Shown here: positions 33,083 to 43,173 of the stretch, piece after piece | How positions within the stretch are numbered: the stretch's first letter is position 1 | Layout: every line of letters starts with the position of its first letter | Assembly: GCF_001401755.1 (NCBI RefSeq) | Contig: NZ_KQ474101.1 | Location: 201,039-265,038, forward strand | Source of the DNA: Aquimarina longa SW024 | GTDB lineage: Bacteria > Bacteroidota > Bacteroidia > Flavobacteriales > Flavobacteriaceae | Length of the DNA: 64,000 nt | Direction of reading: 5' to 3' | Program-made: the position numbers and the translations under genes | The notes under the pieces: generated by a model | Told to the model about the DNA's origin: nothing | Seen by the model: the letters and a program-made list of their open reading frames with translations, nothing else | Database searches by the model: none

Positions 33083-35251
33083 TTAACTTCTTATATGTTG
33101 TGAAATAATTTCGAAAAACTCTTTTTGTATATATGGTTTATTAATAAAATCATTCATCCCTGCTTTAATAGCCTTCTCTTTATTATCCTGAAGTGACGAT
33201 GCTGTAAGTGCAATAATAGGGATGTCTTTATCAAATTTTCTAATTATTTGAGTTGCTTCATAACCATTTATTGGAGGCATATGAATATCCATTAAGACTA
33301 ATTCGTAGGGCTTGTTTTTAATGTCTTCAATTGCTTTTATAGGATTTTCAAAGACAGTTACATTCATTTTTTTATTTTCTAATATTTTTTTTGTTAGAAC
33401 AAGATTTACCTTATTATCATCGATTACAACTATTTTTTTGTTATCAAATATAGTATCACTATCATTCGATATTTTTTTGTTATTTTCTTCGGGTATAGAA
33501 ACTTCTTTAAATTCTATAGTAAAGAAAAATTCAGATCCGTTATTTGTTTTACTATTAAACTCGATTTCAGAACCTAATAAATTTAATAGTTTTTTAGAAA
33601 TTTGTAATCCTAAACCCGAACCTTCATATTTTTTGTCAAAATTCATAGACTCTTCTAAAAAATCATTAAAGATCATTTTTTGTTTATTAATATCTATTCC
33701 TATTCCATCATCTTTTATGCTAAATAAATAGTTGTTTTGTTTATTTAGATCTTTCTTTATTGTAATCCAGATATTTCCATTATGAGTAAATTTCATAGCA
33801 TTACTCAAAAGATTATTTAGTATTTGTGATAGCTTCATTACATCTCCATATAAAAATGAAGGTATAGTATCATCATAGTTAAGATGTAGAGTATTGTTTG
33901 ATTTATTAGCATGATACTCAAAAGTATTTACAATGTTATGTATTAATTCCTTTGGGGTAAAGGATTGTAAATGCATTTTTAGTTCTTTTTTTTCAATACT
34001 ATTATTTTGAAGAATATTGTTAATAAGAGAAATTAGATGAGTACCTGCAAATTTTAAAGACTCTAAAAAACTTTTTTGACTCTCCTCTGGATTATTCTGA
34101 ATTAATAGTTCTGTAATCCCTGTAATGGTATATAAAGGAGTTCTTAACTCATGGCTAATCATTGAGAAAAAATTAGACTTAATATTAGATAATGATTCTA
34201 CTTTTTCTTTAGCTATTAAAAGTTCTTTGTTTTTTTCTTTTAAACTACTATTGAGTTTTTTTTCTTTACGTTTACTTTGATACATTATCAGAATTGTAAA
34301 TAAGAATCCTGCTAATAGGAAAGTTGTAAAATAGATAATCATATTAGAAGTTTTTATTTCTGCTTCTCTGATTTCTTTTTCTTTACTAGCTATTTGTATT
34401 TGATTGTCTTTGATTTTTAGATCATATTTAAGTTTAAGAGTTTCGTCTTTTAGTTGATTAAAATCATTAATGTAAGTATCTATGTACTTGTCATATTTTT
34501 TGTACCACGTAATAGCTTTTTTTAGTTGGTTTTGTTTTTCATATAGCTTAGCATATGCTAGGCATATTCCTCTTAAATTAATAATATTACCTTCACTAAT
34601 CTTTAATGCTTTAGCTAAGTAAAGTTCTGCATTATTATAATCTTCTAATTCTATTTTTGTAAGCGCAAAATAATATGGTAAAGAAACACTCTTTTCATCT
34701 TCTGAATTAAAGAAAGGTATTGCGGTTTCAAAATATTTATGAGCTACATTATATTTTTCTTTACGAAAATTAAGGATACCTAAATTAATTAATGCTACTC
34801 TTTGTCCTTCAGCATATTCTATCTCCTTTGCTGTTTTTAGACTGATTAAGAGGTACTGCTCAGTAGTGTTGATGTCATTTAATTTTCTATACGATAATCC
34901 TAATAAGCAATAAAGATCAGCTAATTCCTTTTTATGCTCTGTTTTTTTTACTTCGGTGATAAGTTCTTTAATAATAGTAATGCCTTTTTCAGGCTCTCCC
35001 ATCCTAATATATATTTCGGCTAATTTTCTTTGAGATTGAATGATTAACTTTATATTTCCCGAAGACCTTGATAGTTTTATAGCAGAATTTGCGTAAGCAA
35101 TAGATTCTTTAAATCTACGCTCAGAATTAAGTGGACTAACAAAACTTAATAATTTATAGATACTATCCTTTAATGTTTTATTGTTTTCTTGAGCTATTAT
35201 GCATGAAAAACTATATAGGGTAATTATTAAAATAAGTGACTTCCTTTTCAT
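33083..35251 (-). CDS. Hybrid sensor histidine kinase with TPR sensor and receiver domain
   Basis: A 722-residue membrane kinase. Signal peptide 1-20 (SCIIAQ); five to six TPR-like repeats fill the periplasmic part (about 30-275); a coiled coil leads to one membrane helix at about 305-325; HisKA with SHELRTPLYTIT (His near 366); HATPase with NLLSNAMKF, DDGIGID and GSGLGLQISKKLL (about 470-585); and a receiver domain from about 604 with VIDDNKVN, phospho-acceptor LMDIHMPPINGYEA (Asp near 658) and the switch Lys in NKPY. No DNA-binding output domain is attached, so the signal must pass to another protein. No partner regulator is adjacent. Confidence 0.93.
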   Translation of the reverse strand: MKRKSLILIITLYSFSCIIAQENNKTLKDSIYKLLSFVSPLNSERRFKESIAYANSAIKLSRSSGNIKLIIQSQRKLAEIYIRMGEPEKGITIIKELITEVKKTEHKKELADLYCLLGLSYRKLNDINTTEQYLLISLKTAKEIEYAEGQRVALINLGILNFRKEKYNVAHKYFETAIPFFNSEDEKSVSLPYYFALTKIELEDYNNAELYLAKALKISEGNIINLRGICLAYAKLYEKQNQLKKAITWYKKYDKYIDTYINDFNQLKDETLKLKYDLKIKDNQIQIASKEKEIREAEIKTSNMIIYFTTFLLAGFLFTILIMYQSKRKEKKLNSSLKEKNKELLIAKEKVESLSNIKSNFFSMISHELRTPLYTITGITELLIQNNPEESQKSFLESLKFAGTHLISLINNILQNNSIEKKELKMHLQSFTPKELIHNIVNTFEYHANKSNNTLHLNYDDTIPSFLYGDVMKLSQILNNLLSNAMKFTHNGNIWITIKKDLNKQNNYLFSIKDDGIGIDINKQKMIFNDFLEESMNFDKKYEGSGLGLQISKKLLNLLGSEIEFNSKTNNGSEFFFTIEFKEVSIPEENNKKISNDSDTIFDNKKIVVIDDNKVNLVLTKKILENKKMNVTVFENPIKAIEDIKNKPYELVLMDIHMPPINGYEATQIIRKFDKDIPIIALTASSLQDNKEKAIKAGMNDFINKPYIQKEFFEIISQHIRS

Positions 35252-35490
35252 CTTCTTTTGTCTTTTTTATAAAAAAAATAGAAAAAATCATTAACTGACT
35301 AAATTATCGAAAAAAAAGTAAATAAGGAGTGGTAAAAACAAAAAAATACTTGTTGATTATTAGTGATTTAGGATTTTTTACACTAAATTTTGGTCAAAAC
35401 TCTAGATGTGATCCTAGAATGTTAAAAACTTGTTTTTACTTTTCAAAAAAAATGTAGGTTATTTGTCGCTAGGGAAAAAAAATATTTTGT

Positions 35491-36057
35491 TTGGAACATC
35501 AACATAAAGATCAAGTTAAAACATATACACGATATAATTTTTTTAATAAAACATATTGTGTATTTAGAGGAGTAGCATTACGCGAAATTTCGAGAAGAAA
35601 GCCAAATTACAGAAGCGAATCTGGTAGCACTTATTATTATACAAAACATGGAGTTTATAGGCTGTCGAATCACTGGGGAAGAGCAGCAAAATGTCAATGG
35701 CGACTTGTTTCTGATTTTACATCAGAGATTGACGATTTACGATTAGGGTATGCTGATTGGGGAGACTTTAGAGAAAACTTAGACCCCGATATTGATGCGT
35801 ATTATATCTCAGTAGATTTTAATACAAAAAAAGTGAGTTATATGCATAAGGATGATCCTAATTATAATCAGATTGCTGTATTACGTTCTGCTGATGCTAC
35901 GAGAAAACTAATTAAGCAAATTAAAAACCTTCTTGAAACTCATAAGTGGGCAAAATATTATGATTACGATGATTTAGAAGATTTTAGAGAAGAAGTCATT
36001 ACTAGATTAATTAATAGTAATATTTCATTAAATGAGTTGAGGCGGGAGTTAGTCTGA
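35491..36057 (+). CDS. Conserved-looking hypothetical protein
   Basis: I do not recognise this 188-residue protein. It has no signal peptide or membrane helix. It is rich in Tyr, Arg and Asp; a possible first module is YTRYNFFNKTYCVFRGVAL to SDFTSEIDDLRLGYADWGDF, and the C-terminal part (about 125-185) is helical with LKNLLETHKWAKYYDYDDL-like heptads. An N-terminal HxH (EHQHKD) could bind metal. The start is TTG 35491: an in-frame stop at 35470-35472 excludes a longer frame, and there is no ATG before residue 111. Normal codon usage and length suggest it is real. Single gene between the divergent kinase and RidA. Confidence 0.7.
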   Translation: MEHQHKDQVKTYTRYNFFNKTYCVFRGVALREISRRKPNYRSESGSTYYYTKHGVYRLSNHWGRAAKCQWRLVSDFTSEIDDLRLGYADWGDFRENLDPDIDAYYISVDFNTKKVSYMHKDDPNYNQIAVLRSADATRKLIKQIKNLLETHKWAKYYDYDDLEDFREEVITRLINSNISLNELRRELV

Positions 36058-36186
36058 TGAAATATCTAGATATATAACTGGATGAGTAAAATATCATCCA
36101 GTTTATAATATTAAGATTTTTTTAATTCAATGTATACTGTTGCTATTTAGATAGTTTTAATAAGTATGCATTTTTTATAATATTGT

Positions 36187-36567
36187 TTATTTTACAGCTA
36201 TTACAGAGATTTCTACATTCACAAACTTTGGTAATGCTGCAACAGCTACTGTTTCTCTGGCAGGAGCGGTATCTTCATTAAAATAATTTCCATAAACCTC
36301 ATTTACTTGTGAGAAATTATTCATGTCACTTAAGAAAATTGTGGTTTTGATTACATTTTCAAATGTCATATCTACTTCATCAAGTACTGCTTTTAGGTTT
36401 TGCATTACTTGTTCTGATTCAGTTTTTATATCATCTAATACTAATTCGCCTGTTTCAGGATTAATAGCGATTTGACCTGATGTATATAGTGTATTACCAT
36501 TTAAAATAGCTTGATTATACGGTCCTATAGGAGCAGGAGCTTTTTCTGTAGTTATAATTTTTTTCAT
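36187..36567 (-). CDS. ridA: RidA-family enamine/imine deaminase
   Basis: A 126-residue YjgF/YER057c/UK114 protein that hydrolyses reactive 2-aminoacrylate and related enamines formed by PLP enzymes. The family signature APAPIGPYNQAILNGNTLYTSGQI opens the protein (residues 10-33) and the catalytic Arg lies in APARETVAVAALPK near 103-113, followed by VEISVIAV. All expected residues are present. It probably acts as a trimer in the cytoplasm. Located downstream of lptD on the same strand with a gap of 78 nt. Confidence 0.95.
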   Translation of the reverse strand: MKKIITTEKAPAPIGPYNQAILNGNTLYTSGQIAINPETGELVLDDIKTESEQVMQNLKAVLDEVDMTFENVIKTTIFLSDMNNFSQVNEVYGNYFNEDTAPARETVAVAALPKFVNVEISVIAVK

Positions 36568-36645
36568 GTGAAGAATATTTTATTAATTGTTTCTATTTTG
36601 ATTAAAATAAACGTTGATTTTTTAAAAACAGTACTTCTTTTGTTA

Positions 36646-39363
36646 TTATAATTGTCTATCAGGTTCTCTTCTTTTATCCCATTTGATATCACTCAATACA
36701 GATGATTTAATACCAATAAAGAAATTCCATGATGTTCTCTCACTAAAAGGAATCCAATTAAAATTCATAGTCCAACTTTCTAAATCTCTTTGAAATCTTA
36801 AATTAGTATATGTAAAACCTAGATTTTTAAGATCATATCCTGAGGATGCTCCAACAGACCATCTGGGAGCAAGTTCGATATCTCCAGAAAACATAATAGA
36901 ATGTGATGATATTTCATTTTCTCTAGCATTATTACTATAATTAACATTATAGGATAATCGTAAAGACCAGGGGATTTTATAATTGTAATTCTTTACATCT
37001 TTATTGGCATCTGTATCATTTTTTTTGTCAAGAGATTGATTTTGATTAAAATCAGTTCCTCCTCCAAAAAGATTATCAGTCCTCCCACCATTTCTAAACG
37101 TTTGATTTTCATGAGGGTTGTCATTAGCCTTTCCTTTTTCAAAATCTTTGCTAGAGAATGAGTATCCAAAATTAGAACTAGCATTGGTTAAACGAAAAAG
37201 ACTACCGCCATTATCTATATTCCAAACATCGATTTTACGATTATTATTGTCTAATGCATAAGGATCTAATCGTGCGTTAAAATTAATATCTAATTTGTTT
37301 TGAATTATTGGGATATTACCCGAAATGGATAATGGGCTTAACTTTAATGAATCTCCGGCAACATTATAAGAAGTGCTAAAATTGAGGTTGTTCAGTAAGA
37401 CAATTTTTTTTGATTCTGTAGCAGTACTATCCTTACTTTTTACTTTCATTTCTAGATTGTTATTTAATGAAAAACCAATACTACTAGAGAAAACATTACT
37501 TGGAGCCCCAAAATATCCTCCTGAAAATCTAGAATATTCCACAACTTTTGTCTCATTAATATTAGTAGTATTAGGATCATCTGTAACCGTATAGGAATCA
37601 TAAAATTGATTAAATGCAGGATTGATACTATAGCTAATAGATGGTCTCATGGTATGACGAATAGCTTCAATTTTTTTACCTTTCTTAAAGTTAAAAGTAC
37701 CGTATATTGTTGTTCCTATACTTGTAGAAAAATTGTAGGTTCGAAAACTATCAAATCCTTTAATTGTATCTCGTACAACTTCTCCTGCACCATCTTTTGC
37801 ATCAGAGTCATAACTTTGTTTTATCGTTTCAAAAACCCAACTTTCTTGAAAACTGGTTCCTGCTGAGGCACTTAAATATTTTAGGATTTTAAAATTGGTA
37901 CTTATCGGGATTGTGTGTTGCATTCCTATTTTAGAATCTTTAAACATCTCGGACTTAAAAAGAAGACTATCATTTGTTTTTATCCTATTTTCTCCTCTAA
38001 AATTATATTGTGTATTGATGTTATGTATAATCCCTTTTTTTACACCTACTTTTGGAGCAAAAGGAAATATTCTAGAGACACTAGCGCTAGTGTTAGGTAG
38101 TGATAAATCAACTACTCCTGTTCTTGTATTAGAATTATGCGTTGTAGCAATATTTAAACTAACTTGTGGATCTCCTGGTATTGTTTTAGAATAAGAAATA
38201 GAAGAACTAAGCTGATTGTTTAAGAAATTACCATTATTCTGTTGATTAGTGGATCGTTGGTAAAAATCACTACTACCAAAATTTACTGAAGCCGAAAACC
38301 GAGAATTAGGACTAGCTTTGGCATCTTGACTATGTGACCATTGTATGTTATACGTTGTTCTTTTAGAAAAATCAGGAAAACCTCTCTCACTAGTTAAATT
38401 ATTTTCATATCTAAATCTTAAATTACCTCTAAATCTATAACGTTTAGCATAAGCTGATTCTATAGCAAAAGTATAACTACCATTAGTATAATAATCTCCC
38501 ATTAATGTTAAGTCAGCATAGTCGCTAAGAGCAAAATAATATCCTCCATTCTGAAGAAAATACCCGCGATTATTTTCCTCTCCTGGGCTAGGGAGAATGA
38601 AACCAGAGGTTCTGTCTTCTGATAGAGGAAAGTATCCAAATGGTAATCCTAATGGAGTGGGAACGTCTGCAATAAACATATTTACCAATCCAGTTATAAT
38701 TTTCTTTTTAGGAACAAACTTTATTCTACGAGCGTAAAAGTAATATTCAGGATCTTCAATATTTTCTGAAGTTGTAAATTTTACATTTCGCATATAAATC
38801 ACAGAATCGTTTTCGCGTTTTGAAACTTCATTTTTGATTTTAAATCCATTCTGTTCCGTTCTAGAATTATAGATTAATGCTTTCTTAGTATCAATATTAA
38901 AACGAATAGAGTCAGGCTCTACGATATTTTGAGCTTGTTTAAATACTGGAGGTTGTGTGTATTCACCTAGTGAATCTTTAATCCCATATGCATAGACTTC
39001 ATTTTTAGTATTATCAATGATGATATATCCAGCATTAATTTGCATATCTCCATACACAATCTCTGCATTATTATAGAGATACATTTTATTCTCTTTACGA
39101 CCTAATCGCATATAATCTGTCGCTTTATAGACAACCTTATCAGTTAAGAAACCTGATTCTGTAGTAAGAGAATCTTGTGTAGTAGTATCCTGATTTTTTT
39201 CATTAAGCAGTTTTTCAGGATTGATTTCAACCTTTTTTATAGTATCCTGATCTATAGGAATAGGGATATTCTTAGTGTTATTCGTCTCTTGCGCTGTGAT
39301 TTGATAAAAACAAAACAGTGAAAAACTTAGTGAATAAAGTATGTTACGTACCTTTGTTTGCAA
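36646..39363 (-). CDS. lptD: LPS-assembly outer-membrane protein LptD
   Basis: About 905 residues from TTG 39363. The signal peptide is MQTKVRNILYSLSFSLFCFYQITAQ-like (quoted in part: NILYSLSFSLFCFYQITAQ). An N-terminal OstA/LptA-like beta-jellyroll (about 60-200, with MYLYNNAEIVYGDMQINAGYI) is followed by a large barrel with alternating strands; GYFPLSEDRTSGFILPSPGE near 235 is a family block. It forms, with LptE, the pore that inserts LPS in the outer membrane. An in-frame TTG at 39414 is inside a TAATTTTG -7 element, so the internal TTG is preferred; it also gives a normal signal peptide. Confidence 0.9.
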   Translation of the reverse strand: MQTKVRNILYSLSFSLFCFYQITAQETNNTKNIPIPIDQDTIKKVEINPEKLLNEKNQDTTTQDSLTTESGFLTDKVVYKATDYMRLGRKENKMYLYNNAEIVYGDMQINAGYIIIDNTKNEVYAYGIKDSLGEYTQPPVFKQAQNIVEPDSIRFNIDTKKALIYNSRTEQNGFKIKNEVSKRENDSVIYMRNVKFTTSENIEDPEYYFYARRIKFVPKKKIITGLVNMFIADVPTPLGLPFGYFPLSEDRTSGFILPSPGEENNRGYFLQNGGYYFALSDYADLTLMGDYYTNGSYTFAIESAYAKRYRFRGNLRFRYENNLTSERGFPDFSKRTTYNIQWSHSQDAKASPNSRFSASVNFGSSDFYQRSTNQQNNGNFLNNQLSSSISYSKTIPGDPQVSLNIATTHNSNTRTGVVDLSLPNTSASVSRIFPFAPKVGVKKGIIHNINTQYNFRGENRIKTNDSLLFKSEMFKDSKIGMQHTIPISTNFKILKYLSASAGTSFQESWVFETIKQSYDSDAKDGAGEVVRDTIKGFDSFRTYNFSTSIGTTIYGTFNFKKGKKIEAIRHTMRPSISYSINPAFNQFYDSYTVTDDPNTTNINETKVVEYSRFSGGYFGAPSNVFSSSIGFSLNNNLEMKVKSKDSTATESKKIVLLNNLNFSTSYNVAGDSLKLSPLSISGNIPIIQNKLDINFNARLDPYALDNNNRKIDVWNIDNGGSLFRLTNASSNFGYSFSSKDFEKGKANDNPHENQTFRNGGRTDNLFGGGTDFNQNQSLDKKNDTDANKDVKNYNYKIPWSLRLSYNVNYSNNARENEISSHSIMFSGDIELAPRWSVGASSGYDLKNLGFTYTNLRFQRDLESWTMNFNWIPFSERTSWNFFIGIKSSVLSDIKWDKRREPDRQL

Positions 39364-39411
39364 TGGTTTAAATCCTATTTTTGTACAACTATGGCTTAGT
39401 TTTTGAAGTGT

Positions 39412-39419
39412 CAAAATTA
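39412..39419 (-). promoter_or_regulatory. -7 element of lptD
   Basis: On the minus strand this reads TAATTTTG, a full TAnnTTTG match. A TTG lies 24 nt upstream, slightly long for the -33 box. The element contains the TTG that a naive longest-frame call would use as lptD start. Confidence 0.5.
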
Positions 39420-39617
39420 CATATATTTTTTATGCTTAGATTGCAATTAATAAAAAAATAAAAAAATATATTAAAAGAACACTTCTTAGGTTGTGTAAAT
39501 ATGAAAAATTTTGAGGTGTTGTATAAATCACAATCTTAATATTTTTAATGTATTATAATTAAAAACTGAAACAGAATAAAAATGTTTCAAAATTAGTAAT
39601 AAAATTATTTGTAGTTG

Positions 39618-40739
39618 ATGAAACGAAGTATAACTCATACTATTTTTTTAGTAGCATTTTTTTTAATAAGTACTTTTAAGTCTCCTATTACTTCTCAGGA
39701 TAAGGATAAATTTGTTGTTGTTTTGGATGCAGGACATGGGGGTCATGACCCTGGTAATAGAGGAAATGGATATAAAGAGAAAGAAATAGCCCTAAAAGTG
39801 GTTTTGACTGTAGGTGCAGCATTAGAAAAAGATGGTAGATTTAAAGTAGTCTATACCCGAAAAACAGATAAATTTATAGAGCTACATGAACGAGGTAGTA
39901 TCGCTAATAAAGCAGGAGCAGATTTATTTGTATCTGTGCACTGTAATTCACATCGTTCTCAAGCTTCTGGAACAGAGACTTTTGTGTTAGGATTGCATGC
40001 TAATGATGAGAATTTTAATGTAGCAAAAAATGAGAACTCTGTTATTCTCTTAGAAGATAACTATGAAGCTAATTATGATGGATTTGATCCAAATTCTCCC
40101 GAATCGATTATTGGATTAACATTAATGCAAGAAGAATATTTAGATCAGAGTCTTACTCTAGCTAGTTTTGTACAAAATAGATTTAAGAAAACTTTAGAAC
40201 GAAAAAGTAGAGGAGTAAAACAAGCAGGGTTCGTAGTCCTTCATCAAACTTATATGCCTAGTATTCTTATTGAATTAGGTTTTTTAACCAATAATAATGA
40301 AGGAAAATATTTGAATTCTAAAAAAGGTCAGGATAATATGGCAAAATCTATTACTACTTCAATAATAGATTATAAAGAAAGTTTAGATGCTGTTTATAAA
40401 GTACATCAACCTAAAAAAACAGAACTCACAAAAATTACGACTCAGACAATAGAAGAAGGTGCTAATAAAGAAATAACATATAGAGTACAGATATCTGCAG
40501 GATCTAGTGATATAGAGTTACAGTCATTTAATTTTAAAGGGCTAGATCAATTGTCTAAAATTAAAAAAGGAGAGTTGTTTAAATATTTCTTTGGTAACAC
40601 ACCTAATTATACATTAGCACAAGAGTTAAGAGAGGTTGCAGCTAGTAAAGGTTTTGGCTCTAGTTTTGTTGTCGCTTTTCGTAATAATGAGTTAATTCCT
40701 CTAACAGAAGCTCTAAAAGCTAATGAATCTTCGAATTGA
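39618..40739 (+). CDS. N-acetylmuramoyl-L-alanine amidase (Amidase_3)
   Basis: A 373-residue exported zinc amidase that cuts the bond between MurNAc and the stem peptide. Signal peptide 1 to about 25. Amidase_3 domain at about 34-255: zinc ligands are likely His in DAGHGGHDPGN (near 41), Glu in KEKEIALK (near 57) and His in SVHCNSH (near 109), with the catalytic Glu in LIELGFLTNN near 220. A stretch of about 45 residues after ETFVLGLH (including SVILLEDNYEANYDGFDPNSP) is an insertion, which in related amidases can be an autoinhibitory element. The C-terminal part (about 290-373) resembles a SPOR-type or similar peptidoglycan-binding module. ATG 39618 is used instead of the adjacent TTG. Confidence 0.92.
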   Translation: MKRSITHTIFLVAFFLISTFKSPITSQDKDKFVVVLDAGHGGHDPGNRGNGYKEKEIALKVVLTVGAALEKDGRFKVVYTRKTDKFIELHERGSIANKAGADLFVSVHCNSHRSQASGTETFVLGLHANDENFNVAKNENSVILLEDNYEANYDGFDPNSPESIIGLTLMQEEYLDQSLTLASFVQNRFKKTLERKSRGVKQAGFVVLHQTYMPSILIELGFLTNNNEGKYLNSKKGQDNMAKSITTSIIDYKESLDAVYKVHQPKKTELTKITTQTIEEGANKEITYRVQISAGSSDIELQSFNFKGLDQLSKIKKGELFKYFFGNTPNYTLAQELREVAASKGFGSSFVVAFRNNELIPLTEALKANESSN

Positions 40740-40826
40740 TTTAAATAAACACAGAATAATTCCTTACGAATTTATCAGTAAAAATATATTTTTATTCTAA
40801 ATTTGTGTCCTAAAACATAATCTATT

Positions 40827-41777
40827 TTGAAATTTACACGAGAAGTCAAAACAGGAATATTAGCAGTTTGCGCAATAGCACTTTTGGTTTTTGGCTATAG
40901 TTTCCTAAAAGGAAAAAATCTCTTAGAAAATAATAGAACCCTTTATGCCGTATATGATAATGTAGAAGGATTAATACCTTCTTCTGCTGTAACTATAAAT
41001 GGTTTAATTGTTGGGCAAGTAGTATCGATTGATTTTGCAGATACCCAAGGTAATCTTATTGTAGAATTTACGGTTAATAGTGATTTTTCATTTTCAAGAA
41101 ATAGTAAAGCAAAAATAGATGGAAATGGATTGTTAGGAGGAAAGTCTTTAGCAATAATACCATTATATGAGCAAGGGTTAGAAGCAAGAAATAAGGATAC
41201 ACTACCTGGTAAAAAAGGAACAGGAATCATAGATCTTGTAGGTGAGAAATTTACTCCTTTACAAAAAAAGCTAGAATCAGCAATTACAAATGCGGATACA
41301 CTTATGGGATCGGTTAATGATATTCTTAGTAGAGATAATAAAAATAACCTTAATTCGATTTTTAAAGATTTAAATATTGCGGTTAACAATTTTAAAAAAG
41401 TATCAGGATCATTAAATAATATGATTTCTACTAATGAAGATAAACTGAATAATACGATAGTTAATCTGGATAAAATGTCTACAAATTTCACCAAGGTTTC
41501 TGATTCTTTGGCAAAAATTAATGTTGGTGAATTAGGGAAACATTTAGAAGAAATATTAGCTGATTTTGATAAAATATCAAAAGACCTTAACTCAGGAAAA
41601 GGAACTGCAGGAAAGTTACTGAAAGATGATAAGCTGTATAGTAATTTAGAAAAAAGCAGCAAACAGTTAGAATTATTGTTACAAGATTTACGATTAAATC
41701 CAAAGCGATATATTCACATTTCGGTTTTCGGAAAGAAAAATACTCCTTACGAAAAACCAACAGACTCAATAAATTAA
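40827..41777 (+). CDS. MCE/MlaD-family phospholipid-transport protein
   Basis: A 316-residue protein with one N-terminal helix (about 9-27) and an MCE domain (about 37-115: YAVYDNVEGLIPSSAVTINGLIVGQV, AKIDGNGLLGGKSLAIIP). The rest is a long helical stalk (about 130-300) with repeated LNNMIS / LNNTIVNLDKMS heptads, likely a needle or coiled coil crossing the periplasm. The family carries lipids between membranes. The start is TTG 40827, which gives the family's standard MKFTREVKTGILAV opening; TAAATTTG at 40798-40805 is a likely -7 box. It is followed after 6 nt by the Fe-S gene. Confidence 0.91.
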   Translation: MKFTREVKTGILAVCAIALLVFGYSFLKGKNLLENNRTLYAVYDNVEGLIPSSAVTINGLIVGQVVSIDFADTQGNLIVEFTVNSDFSFSRNSKAKIDGNGLLGGKSLAIIPLYEQGLEARNKDTLPGKKGTGIIDLVGEKFTPLQKKLESAITNADTLMGSVNDILSRDNKNNLNSIFKDLNIAVNNFKKVSGSLNNMISTNEDKLNNTIVNLDKMSTNFTKVSDSLAKINVGELGKHLEEILADFDKISKDLNSGKGTAGKLLKDDKLYSNLEKSSKQLELLLQDLRLNPKRYIHISVFGKKNTPYEKPTDSIN

Positions 41778-41783
41778 AAGATT

Positions 41784-43115
41784 ATGCTACAGTACATACC
41801 TAATATCTTATTTATACTTATTTTGGGGGTAGGTATTGGATATTTTACAAAGAATATACGAAAAGTTATTCGTAACATCCGCTTAGGAAAAGATGTCGAA
41901 CGATCCAATAATAAAAAAGAACGATTTAAAAACATGTTAATGATTGCATTAGGGCAATCTAAAATGGTGCGACGTCCTATTTCAGGGATATTACATGTTG
42001 TCGTTTATATAGGTTTTATAATAATTAATATCGAAGTATTAGAAATTATTATAGATGGTATTTTAGGAACCCACAGGATTTTTGCATTTTTAGGAGGATT
42101 CTACGACTTTTTAATCGCTTCGTTCGAGGTATTAGCACTTTTAGTTTTAGTAGGAGTTATAATATTTTGGACTCGACGTAACATTATTAAGCTAAAACGT
42201 TTCTGGAACCCAGAGATGAAAGGCTGGCCAAAGAATGATGGAAATTTGATTTTATATTTTGAAATGATTCTGATGACTTTGTTTTTGGTAATGAATGCAG
42301 CGGATCTTCAATTACAAGAGTTAGGAGCTGATCACTACAGTAAGGCAGGAGCATACCCTATAAGTCAGATTATATCTCCTCTTTTTAATGGTATGTCTGA
42401 ACTATCCTTAATCATATTAGAAAGAACTTCTTGGTGGTTGCATATTATTGGGATAATAATTTTTTTAAATTACTTATACTTTTCAAAACACCTTCATATT
42501 CTATTAGCGTTTCCAAATACATATTATGGTGATTTAAACCCAAAAGGAGAGTTAGATAACCTAGAAGCTGTTACTAATGAAGTAAAATTAATGATGGATC
42601 CTAGTGCAGATCCATTCGCTGCTCCTGTAGATGATGACCAGACAGAAGGAGAACCAGAAAAGTTTGGAGCATCAGATGTTACCGATTTAAATTGGGTTCA
42701 ATTATTAAATGCATATACATGCACTGAGTGTGGTCGTTGTACAAGTGAATGTCCAGCAAACCAAACGGGTAAAAAATTATCACCACGTAAAATAATGATG
42801 GACACTAGAGATCGATTAAAAGAGGTAGGTGATATTATAGATAAGAATGGTAGTTTTGTGCCTGATGGAAAAGAATTGTTGAACGATTACATTACCCCAG
42901 AAGAATTGTGGGCATGTACTAGTTGCAATGCTTGTGTCGAAACTTGCCCTGTAAGTATTAGTCCATTATCAATTATTATCGATATGAGACGGTATTTAGT
43001 AATGGAACAGAGTGCTGCACCATCAGACTTAAATAATATGATGTCTAACATAGAAAATAACGGAGCTCCTTGGCCATTTAACCAGATGGACCGATTAAAT
43101 TGGAGTGACGAATAA
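41784..43115 (+). CDS. Membrane Fe-S oxidoreductase, HdrC/NarI-like fusion
   Basis: A 443-residue protein with five to six membrane helices in the first 265 residues (NarI/HdrE-like arrangement, with RRPISGILHVVVYIGFIIINIEV-type segment) followed by a cytoplasmic domain with two [4Fe-4S] motifs: CTECGRCTSECP near 313 and CTSCNACVETCPVSI near 379. The group feeds electrons between quinones and soluble carriers. Together with the CCG-domain protein at 43681 it would form an HdrBC-like pair (one protein gives the membrane and ferredoxin part, the other the catalytic-type CCG part). The donor or acceptor is unknown. Confidence 0.88.
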   Translation: MLQYIPNILFILILGVGIGYFTKNIRKVIRNIRLGKDVERSNNKKERFKNMLMIALGQSKMVRRPISGILHVVVYIGFIIINIEVLEIIIDGILGTHRIFAFLGGFYDFLIASFEVLALLVLVGVIIFWTRRNIIKLKRFWNPEMKGWPKNDGNLILYFEMILMTLFLVMNAADLQLQELGADHYSKAGAYPISQIISPLFNGMSELSLIILERTSWWLHIIGIIIFLNYLYFSKHLHILLAFPNTYYGDLNPKGELDNLEAVTNEVKLMMDPSADPFAAPVDDDQTEGEPEKFGASDVTDLNWVQLLNAYTCTECGRCTSECPANQTGKKLSPRKIMMDTRDRLKEVGDIIDKNGSFVPDGKELLNDYITPEELWACTSCNACVETCPVSISPLSIIIDMRRYLVMEQSAAPSDLNNMMSNIENNGAPWPFNQMDRLNWSDE

Positions 43116-43173
43116 ATAGTAAGTTTAACCAAGATTTTTAACCAATTAAACCAAACCTTAAATTAAAATAATT

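Noticed and set aside
40943..41662. 239-codon frame antisense to the MCE gene
   Set aside because: The MCE frame has clear domain motifs; the antisense frame is a by-product of repeated heptads.
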